Assembly: GCA_016788375.1 (NCBI GenBank)
Contig: JAEUSI010000006.1
Location: 1-49,162 of the forward strand
Length of the DNA stretch: 49,162 nt
Reading direction: 5' to 3'
Source of the DNA: Ignavibacteria bacterium
GTDB taxonomy: Bacteria; Bacteroidota; Ignavibacteria; Tepidaquicellales; Tepidaquicellaceae
This document shows positions 1 to 9,691 of this stretch, piece after piece; positions within the stretch are counted from its first letter, which is position 1, and every line of letters starts with the position of its first letter. The translations under genes were made by a program, and so were the position numbers. The notes beneath the pieces are model-generated. The model ran no database searches and was not told the origin of the DNA. It saw nothing but the letters and a program-made list of their open reading frames with translations.

Positions 1-906
1 GACACCGGCAAGGAGTTTCAGAGTATTGTTATAATTAATGTTAAGAACCGGAGTCGCGCTGAGGGTTAAATTATAATTTGTAAAATTAGCTCCGCCGTTA
101 AGGGATTTAAAAACTCCTCCATTGCCGGCTGTGTATAGACCGTAAAGACTTTCGGAAATATCTCTCTGTGCAGAAGGCAGGTTTCCGATCGTTGTCCATG
201 TAAGTCCTTTGTTTACGGAAATATCAATATTATAGGGTGAAGTTGTCGATATCATAAACAGATCCCCGTTTAATCTCTGCATAATGCTGTAACAGTTTTT
301 TCCCGGATTGAGATTCTGACCGAAAGTAAGACCGAAATCAGTTGATCTGTAAAATCCTATACCCGTACCCGATGCAGAACTAACGCCAGCATAAACGATA
401 TTAGAGCTGTCTTTATCAACAACAACAGGAAGACAGTTAAATCCTGAAAGTGCAGTTTCGTTAAAAGTCTGACCATAATCCGTACTTCTGAGAAATCCGG
501 TTGAAGTTGTGACATAAACATATCCGCTGCTTCCGCACCGAACACCCTGAAGATTTTTATTGCTGAATACGGAAGGAGGAATGACGAAGAAGTTTCCGCC
601 GTTGTTTGTAGACTTAATCATTCCTGCCGAATAATTAGCTGCATAAATTCCGCCCTGTTCATCAAAAGCAAAATCCCATACTGACTGACCGGAGGCAGTA
701 TAAACAGTATCCCAGTTATTTCCGCCGTCGGTGGATTTCCAGATTCTCGAATTAGCTCCTGTCAGACCGCCTGCGTAAACATTTCCCTGATTGTCGGCGG
801 CAAGCGACCATACGCTTCTGCCGTTGAGCTTCTGTTCCCAAACCTGTGCAAAAACACTGCTGGAATTCAGAAAAAGTACTGATAATAAAATGAATAAAGT
901 TTTCAT
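1..906 (-). CDS. Secreted BNR/Ycf48-like beta-propeller protein (3' part missing)
   Basis: The gene runs off the left edge, so only the first 302 codons are present and no stop is seen. The ATG at 904-906 starts a clear signal peptide (MKTLFILLSVLFLNSSSVFAQ). The rest is a string of propeller blades with recurring W-K-S-T-D-G-G-N-N-W, S-T-N-N-G-G-N-F and S-T-D-Y-G-Q-T-F elements, typical of BNR/sialidase-fold and Ycf48-like repeats. Such proteins in this group usually end in a T9SS sorting domain, which would lie outside the window. It is probably a surface or secreted protein of unknown function. It shares its strand with the next envelope gene, about 80 bp upstream. The fold is well supported; the function is not. 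Confidence 0.8.
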   Translation of the reverse strand, partial: MKTLFILLSVLFLNSSSVFAQVWEQKLNGRSVWSLAADNQGNVYAGGLTGANSRIWKSTDGGNNWDTVYTASGQSVWDFAFDEQGGIYAANYSAGMIKSTNNGGNFFVIPPSVFSNKNLQGVRCGSSGYVYVTTSTGFLRSTDYGQTFNETALSGFNCLPVVVDKDSSNIVYAGVSSASGTGIGFYRSTDFGLTFGQNLNPGKNCYSIMQRLNGDLFMISTTSPYNIDISVNKGLTWTTIGNLPSAQRDISESLYGLYTAGNGGVFKSLNGGANFTNYNLTLSATPVLNINYNNTLKLLAGV

Positions 907-985
907 ATTCTTTAAATACAGATTTACAAATATCTGCGGAATATTTCTGCCTGTAATTCTGGATAGAAAAATCCGAAAGAATTAA

Positions 986-1888
986 TTATAAAAAGAACAG
1001 GTATCTTATACTGAAAAGAAGGGCCGGAGAACGTTTGCCGATTTTTACTTCGGCATATTCATTTGAGTATACCGGAATTTTGTAAGAACCTTCAACCATT
1101 AATGAAGAAAGAAAAATTGCCTGAATTCCAATAAATGTATCGCATCTGAATCCGCCAGAAAAAGCAATTTCTTCACCCAGCAATTCATTTTTATAAAAGT
1201 AATAGAACTTTGATTCTGAATACAGATTAACATTTACGTCATCATAACTTTTGTACTGACGCGGAATCAGAAGATATCCCATGGCAAGAGTCCAGTCGAA
1301 GTAGTTTCCGAATTTGAAGTCATTCTTTGGAATATTTACATTATATCCCATCTCACCGGTAACGGAAAACTTATCGATAAGATTAGTCACGATAATATCA
1401 TTTTTTATAGTATAATTATCAGTAGTATGGAAATCAACAGACGGAACAGTAATATTGTTAAGGAAATTATAAAACGAAACGACGTGTCCTGGATGGAGTT
1501 CATACTCAACGGAATTTCCTACAATGGGTTTGGAATTAACCGGAATCAGTGCGCCTGTCTGAAAAGCAAATCTGAGGTGATAATTTTTTTTGTCAATATC
1601 ATGAAAACGGTATCTGAGAGCTCCTTCATAATTTCCGACAAAGCTGTAGCCGTTATTCGGCGTATAAAAAATGCCGTTATACAATGTCAGATTTCCTAGA
1701 ATTCCGTAATTTATATCGAATGAATTATGAGTATAATTAAAATTATCATAACCCATCACGATATTCCGAAGTTCAATTCTGTTCTTGGAAATACTTGCAG
1801 CAGGATGCGAAACAATATAAAGCTCCTGGGAATAAATGTTGCTGGACAGCTGCAAAAGGAATACTGTAAGAAATACTTTCTTAATCAA
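986..1888 (-). CDS. Outer-membrane beta-barrel protein, unknown function (possibly metal-associated family)
   Basis: This 300-residue protein has a signal peptide (MIKKVFLTVFLLQLSSNIYSQ) and then alternating polar/aromatic strands as in a small outer-membrane barrel. It ends in an aromatic/hydrophobic strand (SIRYLFFL) that looks like a barrel-assembly signal. The HPA motif just after the cleavage site, the LIPRQYKSYDDVNVNLY segment and the aromatic C-terminus resemble a hypothetical family I recall beside heavy-metal efflux genes in Bacteroidota. That resemblance is from memory and weak. No enzymatic motif is visible. It lies divergently from the uvrA gene at 2023 and on the same strand as the propeller gene at 1-906. 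Confidence 0.6.
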   Translation of the reverse strand: MIKKVFLTVFLLQLSSNIYSQELYIVSHPAASISKNRIELRNIVMGYDNFNYTHNSFDINYGILGNLTLYNGIFYTPNNGYSFVGNYEGALRYRFHDIDKKNYHLRFAFQTGALIPVNSKPIVGNSVEYELHPGHVVSFYNFLNNITVPSVDFHTTDNYTIKNDIIVTNLIDKFSVTGEMGYNVNIPKNDFKFGNYFDWTLAMGYLLIPRQYKSYDDVNVNLYSESKFYYFYKNELLGEEIAFSGGFRCDTFIGIQAIFLSSLMVEGSYKIPVYSNEYAEVKIGKRSPALLFSIRYLFFL

Positions 1889-2022
1889 AGCCTGAATTTT
1901 TGTAAAATTAGTAATATATTTTTTCTAATACACTGTAAATTTGCAAAGACAGGAATTGTATTAGGAAATGAACTGATTCTGATGTTATAAAAAATTAAAT
2001 TAACTGTTCATAAAATTTCATA

Positions 2023-4923
2023 TTGGCAAAACAGAAAAAGAAAAACGGAAAATCAGATCTTAAAGTTATTCCCGATCCGAGAAAATTTATTGTAATAAGA
2101 GAAGCAAGGGTTCATAATCTTAAAAGCGTAAGCATAGATATACCCAAATACAAACTCATAGTATTTACGGGAGTAAGCGGATCGGGAAAGTCGTCCCTTG
2201 TGTTCGATACGGTTTATGCGGAAGGTCAGAGAAGATATGTGGAGAGTCTTTCGTCATATGCGAGACAGTTTCTCGAAAGAATCAACAAGCCTGATGTTGA
2301 TTACATTGCCGGACTTGCGCCTTCGATGGCAATTGAGCAGAAAACGCAGATTAAGAATCCGAGATCAACTGTCGGAACCTCTACGGAAATTTATGATTAT
2401 CTTAGACTGCTTTTTGCAAGAATCGGGAAAGTTTATTCTCCCTTAAGCGGTAAAATTGTAAAAAAAGATTCACCGGAAAGTATTATAACTGATATTACTA
2501 AGCTTGGAAAAGGTGAACCAGTAAGGATTTACGTGCTTATTAAAATTCACGTAAATAGTGATGATGAGATTATTCCCAGACTGAAAAGTCTGATGTCAAA
2601 AGGATTTTTCAGGTTGATTGTAAATAATGAAATAACCGATCTGAATGAAACCGAAGAAAAAGATTATGCAAAACTTAATTTCGAAGTTTCGGAATCAAAT
2701 CAGGAAAAAAGGAAGACAATAACTGTTCTTACAGACAGAATGAATTTTGATCCTTCGGATAAAGAATCTGTCAACAGGCTTAATGATTCAGTTGAATTAT
2801 CCTACAACGAAAGCGACGGATATGTGACAGTCAGGGTTTTTAACGATGACAAATATACTGATTATAATTACAGCAGGTACCTTGAATCAGACGGTATCAG
2901 GTTTGAAGAGCCCGAGCCGAGACTATTTTCTTTCAATAATCCGTATGGTGCCTGCGAAAAGTGTCAGGGTTTCGGAAAGACAATGGATATAGACATGGAC
3001 ATTGTTATTTCCGATAAAAGAAAGTCTGTATTCAACGGCGCGATAAATGTTTTTTCAACTCCGAAACATTCAGCACATCTTAATGATTTACTTATTGAGG
3101 CTGATGATTACGGATTTGATGTGCATATGCCTTTCAGCAAGTTAACAGACAGGCAGCTTGATTATTTGTTTAACGGAGGGAAAAGGTATATCGGCTTAAA
3201 GAAGTTTTTCAGAATGATAGAAAAGGAAGCTGCATATAAACTTCATTACAGAGTGCTTCTCAACAGATACAGGGCATTTACAGTCTGCAGCGAATGCGGA
3301 GGTTCAAGACTCAGAAAAGAAGCGATGTATGTAAAATTAGCCGGGAAGACTATCTTTAACATAGTCAGAATGAAGATAGATGAGGCATATAAATTCTTTC
3401 TTGAACTGAATCTCAGCGAATACGACAGAAAAGTTTCAGAGCGGATACTCGAGGAAATAATTTCAAGATTAAAATATCTGAATGAAGTCGGGCTGAATTA
3501 TCTGTCGCTTGACAGACTTTCAAACTCGCTTTCCGGAGGCGAATCACAGAGAATTAATCTTTCCACTTCACTCGGATCATCACTTGTCGGATCAATATAT
3601 GTGCTTGACGAACCTTCCATCGGACTTCATCCGAGGGATAATTATAAACTCATAAATATTATGAAATCACTGCGTGATCTCGGGAATACAGTGCTTGTCG
3701 TAGAGCATGACAGCGACATGATGAGAGAAGCGGATGAGATCGTGGATATGGGACCGTTTGCCGGAGAAAAAGGCGGAGAGATTATTTTTCAGGGAACGTA
3801 TGACGAAATATTAAAAGACAGCAGATCACTTACCGGGAAATATCTCGGAAGGAAATTAAAAATAGAAATCCCCCTTGTGAGAAGATTAAGAAACAAGCAG
3901 ACAAAATACATTAACATAAAAGGAGCACGGGAAAATAATTTAAAAGATATTGACATAAGTATACCGCTGGGTATGTTTGTCTGTATAACAGGTGTAAGCG
4001 GATCGGGAAAGTCAACTCTGATTAACAGAATACTTTACGGTGTTCTGAAAAGAAAGCTTGAAGGGAGCTACAGTGACAAAATCGGAGAGCATGATTCTGT
4101 GACAGGATATGAAACAATTGATACGGTTGAAATGATTGACCAGAATCCTATAGGAAAGACACCGAGAAGCAATCCGGTTACTTACATAAAAGCATTTGAT
4201 GTTATAAGGGAAGCTTTTGCAGGAACTCCGGAAGCAAAAAAAAGGAATCTGTATTCCGGATATTTTTCTTTTAATGTTCCGGGAGGAAGATGTGAAACAT
4301 GCGAGGGAACAGGAGTTATTAAAATAGAAATGCAGTTCATGTCTGATATTATACTTGAATGCGAAACCTGCGGAGGAAAAAGATACAAGCAGGAAGTGCA
4401 GGATATAAAGCTGAAGGGAAATGACGGGATTCACAGAAACATAAGCGAAGTGCTTGAGATGACGGTGCTTGAAGCTATTGATTTTTTCAAGCCGTATAAA
4501 AACATTACAAAGAAGCTTAAAATTCTTGACGAAGTAGGTCTCGGATATCTCAGAGTCGGGCAATCAGCAACTACATTATCCGGCGGCGAGTCTCAGAGAG
4601 TTAAACTGGCATATCACCTTACGTTTCAGGATGAAGGAAAGCACAGTCTGTTCATATTTGACGAACCGACTACAGGTCTGCATTTTTATGACGTATCAAA
4701 GCTGTTAAAGTGCTTTGACGAGCTTATAAAGAACGGAAATTCGGTACTGGTGATAGAACATAATCTTGAAGTGATAAAATGCGCTGACTATATTATTGAC
4801 CTGGGACCGGAAAGCGGTGATGAAGGCGGATATCTGGTTGCTGCTGGCACGCCGGAAGAAATCATAAGTGAAAAAAAATCATATACGGGAAAATTTTTAA
4901 AAAACGTTTTAAAAAATAAATGA
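2023..4923 (+). CDS. uvrA: Excinuclease ABC subunit A (UvrA paralog 1)
   Basis: UvrA is the damage-recognition ATPase of nucleotide excision repair; it works with UvrB in the cytoplasm. The 966-residue length is normal. Two ABC modules are complete: Walker [10 protein letters not shown] at residues 50-58, signature LSGGESQR at 503-510 and Walker B VLDEPS at 527-532; then GVSGSGKST at 657-665, LSGGESQR at 852-859 and FIFDEP at 877-882. Zn-type CxxC pairs are at C311/C314, C422/C425, C757/C760 and C780/C783. The CxxC that normally precedes C311 is absent. The UvrB-binding region is present, so this is not a short class-II UvrA. The start is a TTG with no Shine-Dalgarno. The [12 protein letters not shown]-type C-terminus is the Bacteroidota variety. 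A second uvrA lies at 5562-8426. Confidence 0.95.
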   Translation: MAKQKKKNGKSDLKVIPDPRKFIVIREARVHNLKSVSIDIPKYKLIVFTGVSGSGKSSLVFDTVYAEGQRRYVESLSSYARQFLERINKPDVDYIAGLAPSMAIEQKTQIKNPRSTVGTSTEIYDYLRLLFARIGKVYSPLSGKIVKKDSPESIITDITKLGKGEPVRIYVLIKIHVNSDDEIIPRLKSLMSKGFFRLIVNNEITDLNETEEKDYAKLNFEVSESNQEKRKTITVLTDRMNFDPSDKESVNRLNDSVELSYNESDGYVTVRVFNDDKYTDYNYSRYLESDGIRFEEPEPRLFSFNNPYGACEKCQGFGKTMDIDMDIVISDKRKSVFNGAINVFSTPKHSAHLNDLLIEADDYGFDVHMPFSKLTDRQLDYLFNGGKRYIGLKKFFRMIEKEAAYKLHYRVLLNRYRAFTVCSECGGSRLRKEAMYVKLAGKTIFNIVRMKIDEAYKFFLELNLSEYDRKVSERILEEIISRLKYLNEVGLNYLSLDRLSNSLSGGESQRINLSTSLGSSLVGSIYVLDEPSIGLHPRDNYKLINIMKSLRDLGNTVLVVEHDSDMMREADEIVDMGPFAGEKGGEIIFQGTYDEILKDSRSLTGKYLGRKLKIEIPLVRRLRNKQTKYINIKGARENNLKDIDISIPLGMFVCITGVSGSGKSTLINRILYGVLKRKLEGSYSDKIGEHDSVTGYETIDTVEMIDQNPIGKTPRSNPVTYIKAFDVIREAFAGTPEAKKRNLYSGYFSFNVPGGRCETCEGTGVIKIEMQFMSDIILECETCGGKRYKQEVQDIKLKGNDGIHRNISEVLEMTVLEAIDFFKPYKNITKKLKILDEVGLGYLRVGQSATTLSGGESQRVKLAYHLTFQDEGKHSLFIFDEPTTGLHFYDVSKLLKCFDELIKNGNSVLVIEHNLEVIKCADYIIDLGPESGDEGGYLVAAGTPEEIISEKKSYTGKFLKNVLKNK

Positions 4924-5558
4924 TAATGAAAAAGACAATACTTATAGTAATTTTAACCGCAGGGTTTTTTCTTTCTGCTGATTTATCATATTCTCAGACA
5001 TTAAAGGAAAAATTTGAAACAGGAAAGAAGGCTTTTTATTCAGATGATTTTGACAAAGCGAACAAGCTTTTTTCTGAAATCCTGAATATGACCGGCGGGG
5101 ATTATGACGTCTGTCTGTATAAGGGAATGGTATACTATATTTACTTTGATTATGACAAGGCTCTGGCAGAAATTAGCAAAGCAATAAAAGAAAATCCAAA
5201 AAGCTCCGAAGCATATTTCAGCAGGGCGGAAATTTACGACAGGCAGGAGAAATATGCCGAAGCAGTCAGGGATTATACAAAAGCAATAAAATATAAAAAG
5301 AAGTTTACCGATGCATATTACAACAGGGCTGAAGACTATGAATTGCTCAAAAAATTTAATGAAGCAATAAACGATTATTCGGAAATAATTAAACTCGACC
5401 CGAAGGATGATATTGCGTATTATAACAGAGGGATGATGTATATTCAGGCAGGCGATAAAAATAAGGCAATTCAGGATTTCGAATCTGCTATCAGTATTGA
5501 TAAAATCTGGAAAAATGAACTCGGTAAAAAGATAGAAGAGTTAAAGCTGGGAAAGTGA
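4920..5558 (+). CDS. Exported tetratricopeptide-repeat protein
   Basis: This 212-residue protein has an N-terminal signal peptide (MKKTILIVILTAGFFLSADLSYSQ) followed by about five TPR units, including YFSRAEIYDRQEKYAEAVRDY, YYNRAEDYELLKKFNEAIND and YYNRGMMYIQAGDKNKAIQD. TPRs are protein-interaction scaffolds, here in the periplasm. The first ATG (4920) overlaps the uvrA stop as ATGA, suggesting translational coupling. A second in-frame ATG at 4926 gives a more typical signal peptide and may be the real start. It ends 3 bp from the stop of the convergent second uvrA. No link to DNA repair is visible apart from position; the partner is unknown. Confidence 0.8.
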   Translation: MIMKKTILIVILTAGFFLSADLSYSQTLKEKFETGKKAFYSDDFDKANKLFSEILNMTGGDYDVCLYKGMVYYIYFDYDKALAEISKAIKENPKSSEAYFSRAEIYDRQEKYAEAVRDYTKAIKYKKKFTDAYYNRAEDYELLKKFNEAINDYSEIIKLDPKDDIAYYNRGMMYIQAGDKNKAIQDFESAISIDKIWKNELGKKIEELKLGK

Positions 5559-5561
5559 GGA

Positions 5562-8426
5562 TTAATCTGCGTTTAATTCGTTTTTCAGATATTTGGCAGT
5601 GTAGCTCACATCTGAAAATTTCCTGACAAGATCTTCGGGAGTACCTTCGGCAATTATTTCACCTCCGGAATTTCCTCCGTCAGGTCCGAGGTCCGTTATC
5701 CAGTCAGCAGATTTGATCACGTCTAGATTGTGTTCAATTACAATTACAGTGTTTCCCTTGTCAACAAGCTTGGAGAGAACATTGAGCAGCATATTTATAT
5801 CTTCGAAATGAAGCCCGGTAGTCGGTTCGTCAAGAATGTACAAAGTCCTTCCAGTCTGAACTTTCGACAGTTCGGTTGAAAGCTTTACCCTCTGAGCCTC
5901 TCCGCCTGATAAAGTGGTTGCCTGCTGACCGAGCCGTATATAGCCGAGACCAACGTCAAAGAGTGTCTGAAGCTTTCTTTTCAGCGAAGGCACAGCTTCA
6001 AAGAAATCAAGCGATTCTTCCACTGTCATTTCCAGCACTTCGGCTATTGATTTGTTCTTGTATTTAACTTCCAGAGTTTCCCTGTTATACCTTCTGCCTC
6101 TGCAAACATCGCAGGTAACATAAACATCGGGTAGGAAATTCATTTCAATTTTCTGCAGACCTCCGCCTTCGCATGCGTCGCACCTTCCGCCTTTTACATT
6201 AAAAGAAAATCTGCCGGCTTTGTATCCCCGGATTTTCGATTCCGGAAGACTGGCAAAAATATCCCTGATAAAAGTAAAAAGGCCGGTGTATGTTGCAGGA
6301 TTGCTGCGGGGAGTTCTTCCTATGGGTGTCTGATCGATTTCTATAATTTTATCTATTATTTTTTCTCTGTACTTCACTCCTTTTGCCGTAATGCCTTCAA
6401 TAGATGTGTATTTAAGAGGCTGTTCAGGAGTTTTTAAAAAAAACTTTGACAGGATTCTGAAAAGAGTTTCTGTAATAAGCGTAGATTTACCGGAACCGCT
6501 GACTCCGGTTATGCAGATAAATTTTCCCAGAGGAATTTTGAGTGTAACGTTTTTAAGGTTGTTGCCTGATGCGCCCTTGAGAGTAATAAACTTTCCGTTT
6601 CCTTCGCGTCTTGCGGCAGGAACATGTATTTTTCTTTTGCCGGAAAGATAATCTGCCGTAACAGAAAGTCCGTTTAAACTTCCCGGATGGCCGCTTGCTA
6701 CAACTTCTCCTCCGTGTTCTCCCGCACCTGGCCCGAGGTCAACGACGAAATCGCAGGATTCTATCATTTCCTTGTCGTGCTCAACTACAATTACAGAATT
6801 GCCGATGTCCCTGAGATGTTTCAGAGAATCTATAAGCTTAATATTATCCCTCTGATGTAAACCTATTGAAGGCTCGTCAAGTATATAAAGCACTCCGGTA
6901 AGCTGCGAGCCGATCTGTGTAGCAAGACGTATTCTCTGCGCTTCGCCTCCGGATAATGACCTCGCGCTTCTGTCGAGTGTCAGATAATCAAGACCTACAT
7001 TTAAAAGAAAATCAAGTCTTGATCTGATTTCCTTAATAATCTGTTCGGCAACAATCTGCTTTCTTTCATCAAGATTAAGTTTATCAAAAAATTTCCTGCA
7101 GTCGCTTATGGACATTTGTGTAATGTCGCTAATATTTTTTGAGTCAACCTTTACCCACAGAGAATCTTCCTTGAGTCTGCCTCCGTTGCATTTCCGGCAT
7201 TTTGTTACTGTCATAAAACTTTCAGCCCAGAGGCGGATTGTTTCGGAAGAAGAGTCATCCGCATAATGAGTGATGTAATTTATTATGCCGTTGAACTTAT
7301 GCATATACTGATTTAACCTGCCCTGTGAATTTAAATGCGTGTATTTGAATCTGTCTGCCGAGCCGTTTAGTATTAAATCAATATCCTTTTCGGAAAAATT
7401 TTTCAGAGGAGTGTCAAAATTATGACCGAGTGAATCAACCACGCTTTTAAAAATCGAATAAATCCAAGTGTTACGCGGTTTGCCTAAAGGTGCAATTCCG
7501 CCTTCGTTTATTGAAAGGTTTTTATCGGGAAAAATCTTTGCCGTATCTATTTCCTTTTTCTCCCCTAGACCGTAACAGTCTTTACACCAGCCGTAAGGCG
7601 AATTAAATGAAAATGAATTCGGCGCCGGTTCGGAAAAACTTCTTCCCGTTTCAGGGTCGGAAAGTTTTTCGTTAAAAAGTCTGTCTGCTTTTCCGTCATT
7701 TATAATGACTATTCCCTGACCGTATCTCAATGCAGTTTCGATTGAATCCTTAATTCTCATTTTAGATTTATCATTGACTGAAACCCTGTCGATTACTATT
7801 TCAATGTCATGAATTACAAATCTTTCGAGCTTCATTCCCGGTATAATATCTGAAATTTCATTGTCAATTCTGACCTTTGTAAATCCGTCAGAATTGATTT
7901 CTTCAAAAAGTTCCCTGTAATGACCTTTTCGTCCCCTGATCACCGGAGCAAGGATTGAAATTTTTGTACCTTCCTTAAATTTAAAAACATTGTCTACTAT
8001 CTGATCTATATTCTGTCTTGTAACAGCTTTGCCGGAATCGGGAGAATACTGAGTGCCGCATCTGGCAAAAAGAAGCCTTATGAAATCATAAATTTCGGTG
8101 ACAGTTCCAACCGTAGAACGGGGATTCTGGGAAATTGTTTTCTGTTCGATTGAAATCGAGGGAGACAGACCTTCTATTTTATCCACATCAGGTCTTTCGA
8201 TTCCGCCGATAAACTGCCGGGCATAAGCTGAAAGTGTTTCCATAAATCTTCTCTGTCCTTCAGCGTAAATTGTGTCGAATGCAAGGGATGATTTGCCGGA
8301 ACCGGAAAGTCCCGTAAATACAACAAGACTGTCCCTCGGTATTTCAATATCAATGTTTTTGAGATTGTGAACTCTGGCGCCTTTTACTATAATTTTTTCG
8401 GTCTTGTTGTCGGGATTTGAAGGCAT
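5562..8426 (-). CDS. uvrA: Excinuclease ABC subunit A (UvrA paralog 2)
   Basis: This 954-residue UvrA is closer to the textbook form than its neighbour. It has Walker [10 protein letters not shown] at residues 39-47 and GVSGSGKST at 641-649, two LSGGEAQR signatures, and two LDEP Walker B sites ([17 protein letters not shown]). The UvrB-binding region contains the usual APVIRGRKG stretch. Zn-type pairs WCKDC, KCRKC, RCDAC and TCDVC are present, but the first CxxC of zinc module 1 is missing, as in the other copy. It starts at ATG 8424-8426 and is transcribed towards the first uvrA. Two full UvrA copies are common in Bacteroidota; which one serves bulk repair cannot be told here. Confidence 0.95.
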   Translation of the reverse strand: MPSNPDNKTEKIIVKGARVHNLKNIDIEIPRDSLVVFTGLSGSGKSSLAFDTIYAEGQRRFMETLSAYARQFIGGIERPDVDKIEGLSPSISIEQKTISQNPRSTVGTVTEIYDFIRLLFARCGTQYSPDSGKAVTRQNIDQIVDNVFKFKEGTKISILAPVIRGRKGHYRELFEEINSDGFTKVRIDNEISDIIPGMKLERFVIHDIEIVIDRVSVNDKSKMRIKDSIETALRYGQGIVIINDGKADRLFNEKLSDPETGRSFSEPAPNSFSFNSPYGWCKDCYGLGEKKEIDTAKIFPDKNLSINEGGIAPLGKPRNTWIYSIFKSVVDSLGHNFDTPLKNFSEKDIDLILNGSADRFKYTHLNSQGRLNQYMHKFNGIINYITHYADDSSSETIRLWAESFMTVTKCRKCNGGRLKEDSLWVKVDSKNISDITQMSISDCRKFFDKLNLDERKQIVAEQIIKEIRSRLDFLLNVGLDYLTLDRSARSLSGGEAQRIRLATQIGSQLTGVLYILDEPSIGLHQRDNIKLIDSLKHLRDIGNSVIVVEHDKEMIESCDFVVDLGPGAGEHGGEVVASGHPGSLNGLSVTADYLSGKRKIHVPAARREGNGKFITLKGASGNNLKNVTLKIPLGKFICITGVSGSGKSTLITETLFRILSKFFLKTPEQPLKYTSIEGITAKGVKYREKIIDKIIEIDQTPIGRTPRSNPATYTGLFTFIRDIFASLPESKIRGYKAGRFSFNVKGGRCDACEGGGLQKIEMNFLPDVYVTCDVCRGRRYNRETLEVKYKNKSIAEVLEMTVEESLDFFEAVPSLKRKLQTLFDVGLGYIRLGQQATTLSGGEAQRVKLSTELSKVQTGRTLYILDEPTTGLHFEDINMLLNVLSKLVDKGNTVIVIEHNLDVIKSADWITDLGPDGGNSGGEIIAEGTPEDLVRKFSDVSYTAKYLKNELNAD

Positions 8427-8580
8427 TAAAATTATTAAGCTGTAAATTTATATCCGGAAGATTCTTTTTACAATCCATTTATAAATGCTTCTGAAGGTTA
8501 GGGATTCAACACTGCTTAATAAATTTTTTAACTTGATACATTTGAATAATGTGTTGTATCTTTTAAAAAGAATCTTTGAT

Positions 8581-9468
8581 TTGAATAAATTTTATATACT
8601 CATTTTTGCGTCATTATTTCTGATTAATACACGCTGCAGTGAAAATCCGGCTGATGAAAATAACCCGGAATATGCAGAATATACTCAGATTGATTACGAG
8701 CCTTCGCTGTCCGGCAATGGAGAAGCAATTCTTTATGTTCATACAAATCCGGATATGGAATATTCCGGAATTTATTTATTCAATATTAAAAACAATACAG
8801 ATTCGCTTGTTATAACAGGAGTCGCCAGAAGCCCCGACTGGTCGCCGGACGGAACAAGACTTGTTTATACATTTGATAATTTTCTTTATACAGTAAAAAC
8901 AGACGGCGACAGTCTGACTGAAATTGCAAACGCTGGCAGAAATCTTTATGCAAAATGGAGCGGTAACGGAATGAGAATTGCTTTTAGCCAAACAGATTGC
9001 GGAAATTCATCTGAATGTGGAATTTATGTAACTGACTTCAACGGAAATAATAAAATTTTCATTGAAAGGAATGCAGGTTATCCGGAGTGGACCGACAGCG
9101 GAAACGTACTCATTTATTTTAAATCTGCTGGCAATCAGGGAGGTGATTCACTGATTAGATACTCTTTAGTGGAAAAAACAAGAAGCTTAATTGAAGTTTT
9201 CAAAGGAGAGGAACATTTCAGGAACAGTTATTTAAATTATTCCGGAGGAGATGTTATTTTCTGTTCAACTGATTCAGAAGGATATTCTTATATTTACAGT
9301 TACAGCACTGCGACTTCAGAACTCACGAAACTCACTTCATCACAGGGCTGGTCTCCTAACTGCCCGCATAATTCGGATCAGATTATTTATACAAACAGGA
9401 CTCCCGGAAACGGAAGACTTTATATTATGAATAAAGACGGCAGTAACCAGAGACAGCTGTTTCAGTGA
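8581..9468 (+). CDS. TolB-like (PD40) beta-propeller lipoprotein
   Basis: The protein contains repeated propeller strands of the WD40-like PD40 type: PDWSPDGTRLVYTFD, AKWSGNGMRIAFSQ, PEWTDSGNVLIYF and a terminal LYIMNKDGSNQRQL. This is the fold of TolB and of DPP-IV N-termini, so a periplasmic or outer-membrane binding role is likely; no catalytic domain is attached. I place the start at TTG 8581 because it gives a compact lipoprotein signal, MNKFYILIFASLFLINTRC, with the cysteine at residue 19. The frame also opens at ATG 8485, which would add 32 residues ahead of the hydrophobic stretch. The R before the Cys is atypical, so lipidation is only probable. Confidence 0.7.
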   Translation: MNKFYILIFASLFLINTRCSENPADENNPEYAEYTQIDYEPSLSGNGEAILYVHTNPDMEYSGIYLFNIKNNTDSLVITGVARSPDWSPDGTRLVYTFDNFLYTVKTDGDSLTEIANAGRNLYAKWSGNGMRIAFSQTDCGNSSECGIYVTDFNGNNKIFIERNAGYPEWTDSGNVLIYFKSAGNQGGDSLIRYSLVEKTRSLIEVFKGEEHFRNSYLNYSGGDVIFCSTDSEGYSYIYSYSTATSELTKLTSSQGWSPNCPHNSDQIIYTNRTPGNGRLYIMNKDGSNQRQLFQ

Positions 9469-9476
9469 TTAATCGT

Positions 9477-9536
9477 AAAATATTTTCATCAAAATTAATG
9501 TAAGTTATCAGTTGTCTGAGTAAAAATATTTTCATC
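9477..9536. repeat. Pair of 14-bp direct repeats in the intergenic region
   Basis: AAAATATTTTCATC occurs at 9477-9490 and again at 9523-9536, 46 bp apart. Each copy contains the palindrome AAAATATTTT. A short inverted repeat CTGAG-TTT-CTCAG follows at 9544-9556. All lie in the 223-bp gap between the TolB-like gene and the DUF1345 gene. The pair could be a regulator site or simply AT-rich chance; nothing decides between these. Confidence 0.35.
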
Positions 9537-9691
9537 TTAAATACTGAGTTTCTCAGAAACAAACTTGTTGATTTAAAACCTGAAAAAATTAAGTAACAGA
9601 AGAAAATTATAAATGACGATCACGGAATAATCCAGATAACATTTTGCAGTGAACCGTGTATAAATTAAATATAAATTAAAGAAAAAATGAT

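Noticed and set aside
4012-4563. 183-codon open frame on the minus strand inside uvrA
   Set aside because: It lies antisense to a well-conserved UvrA region with no family features of its own; a shadow frame.
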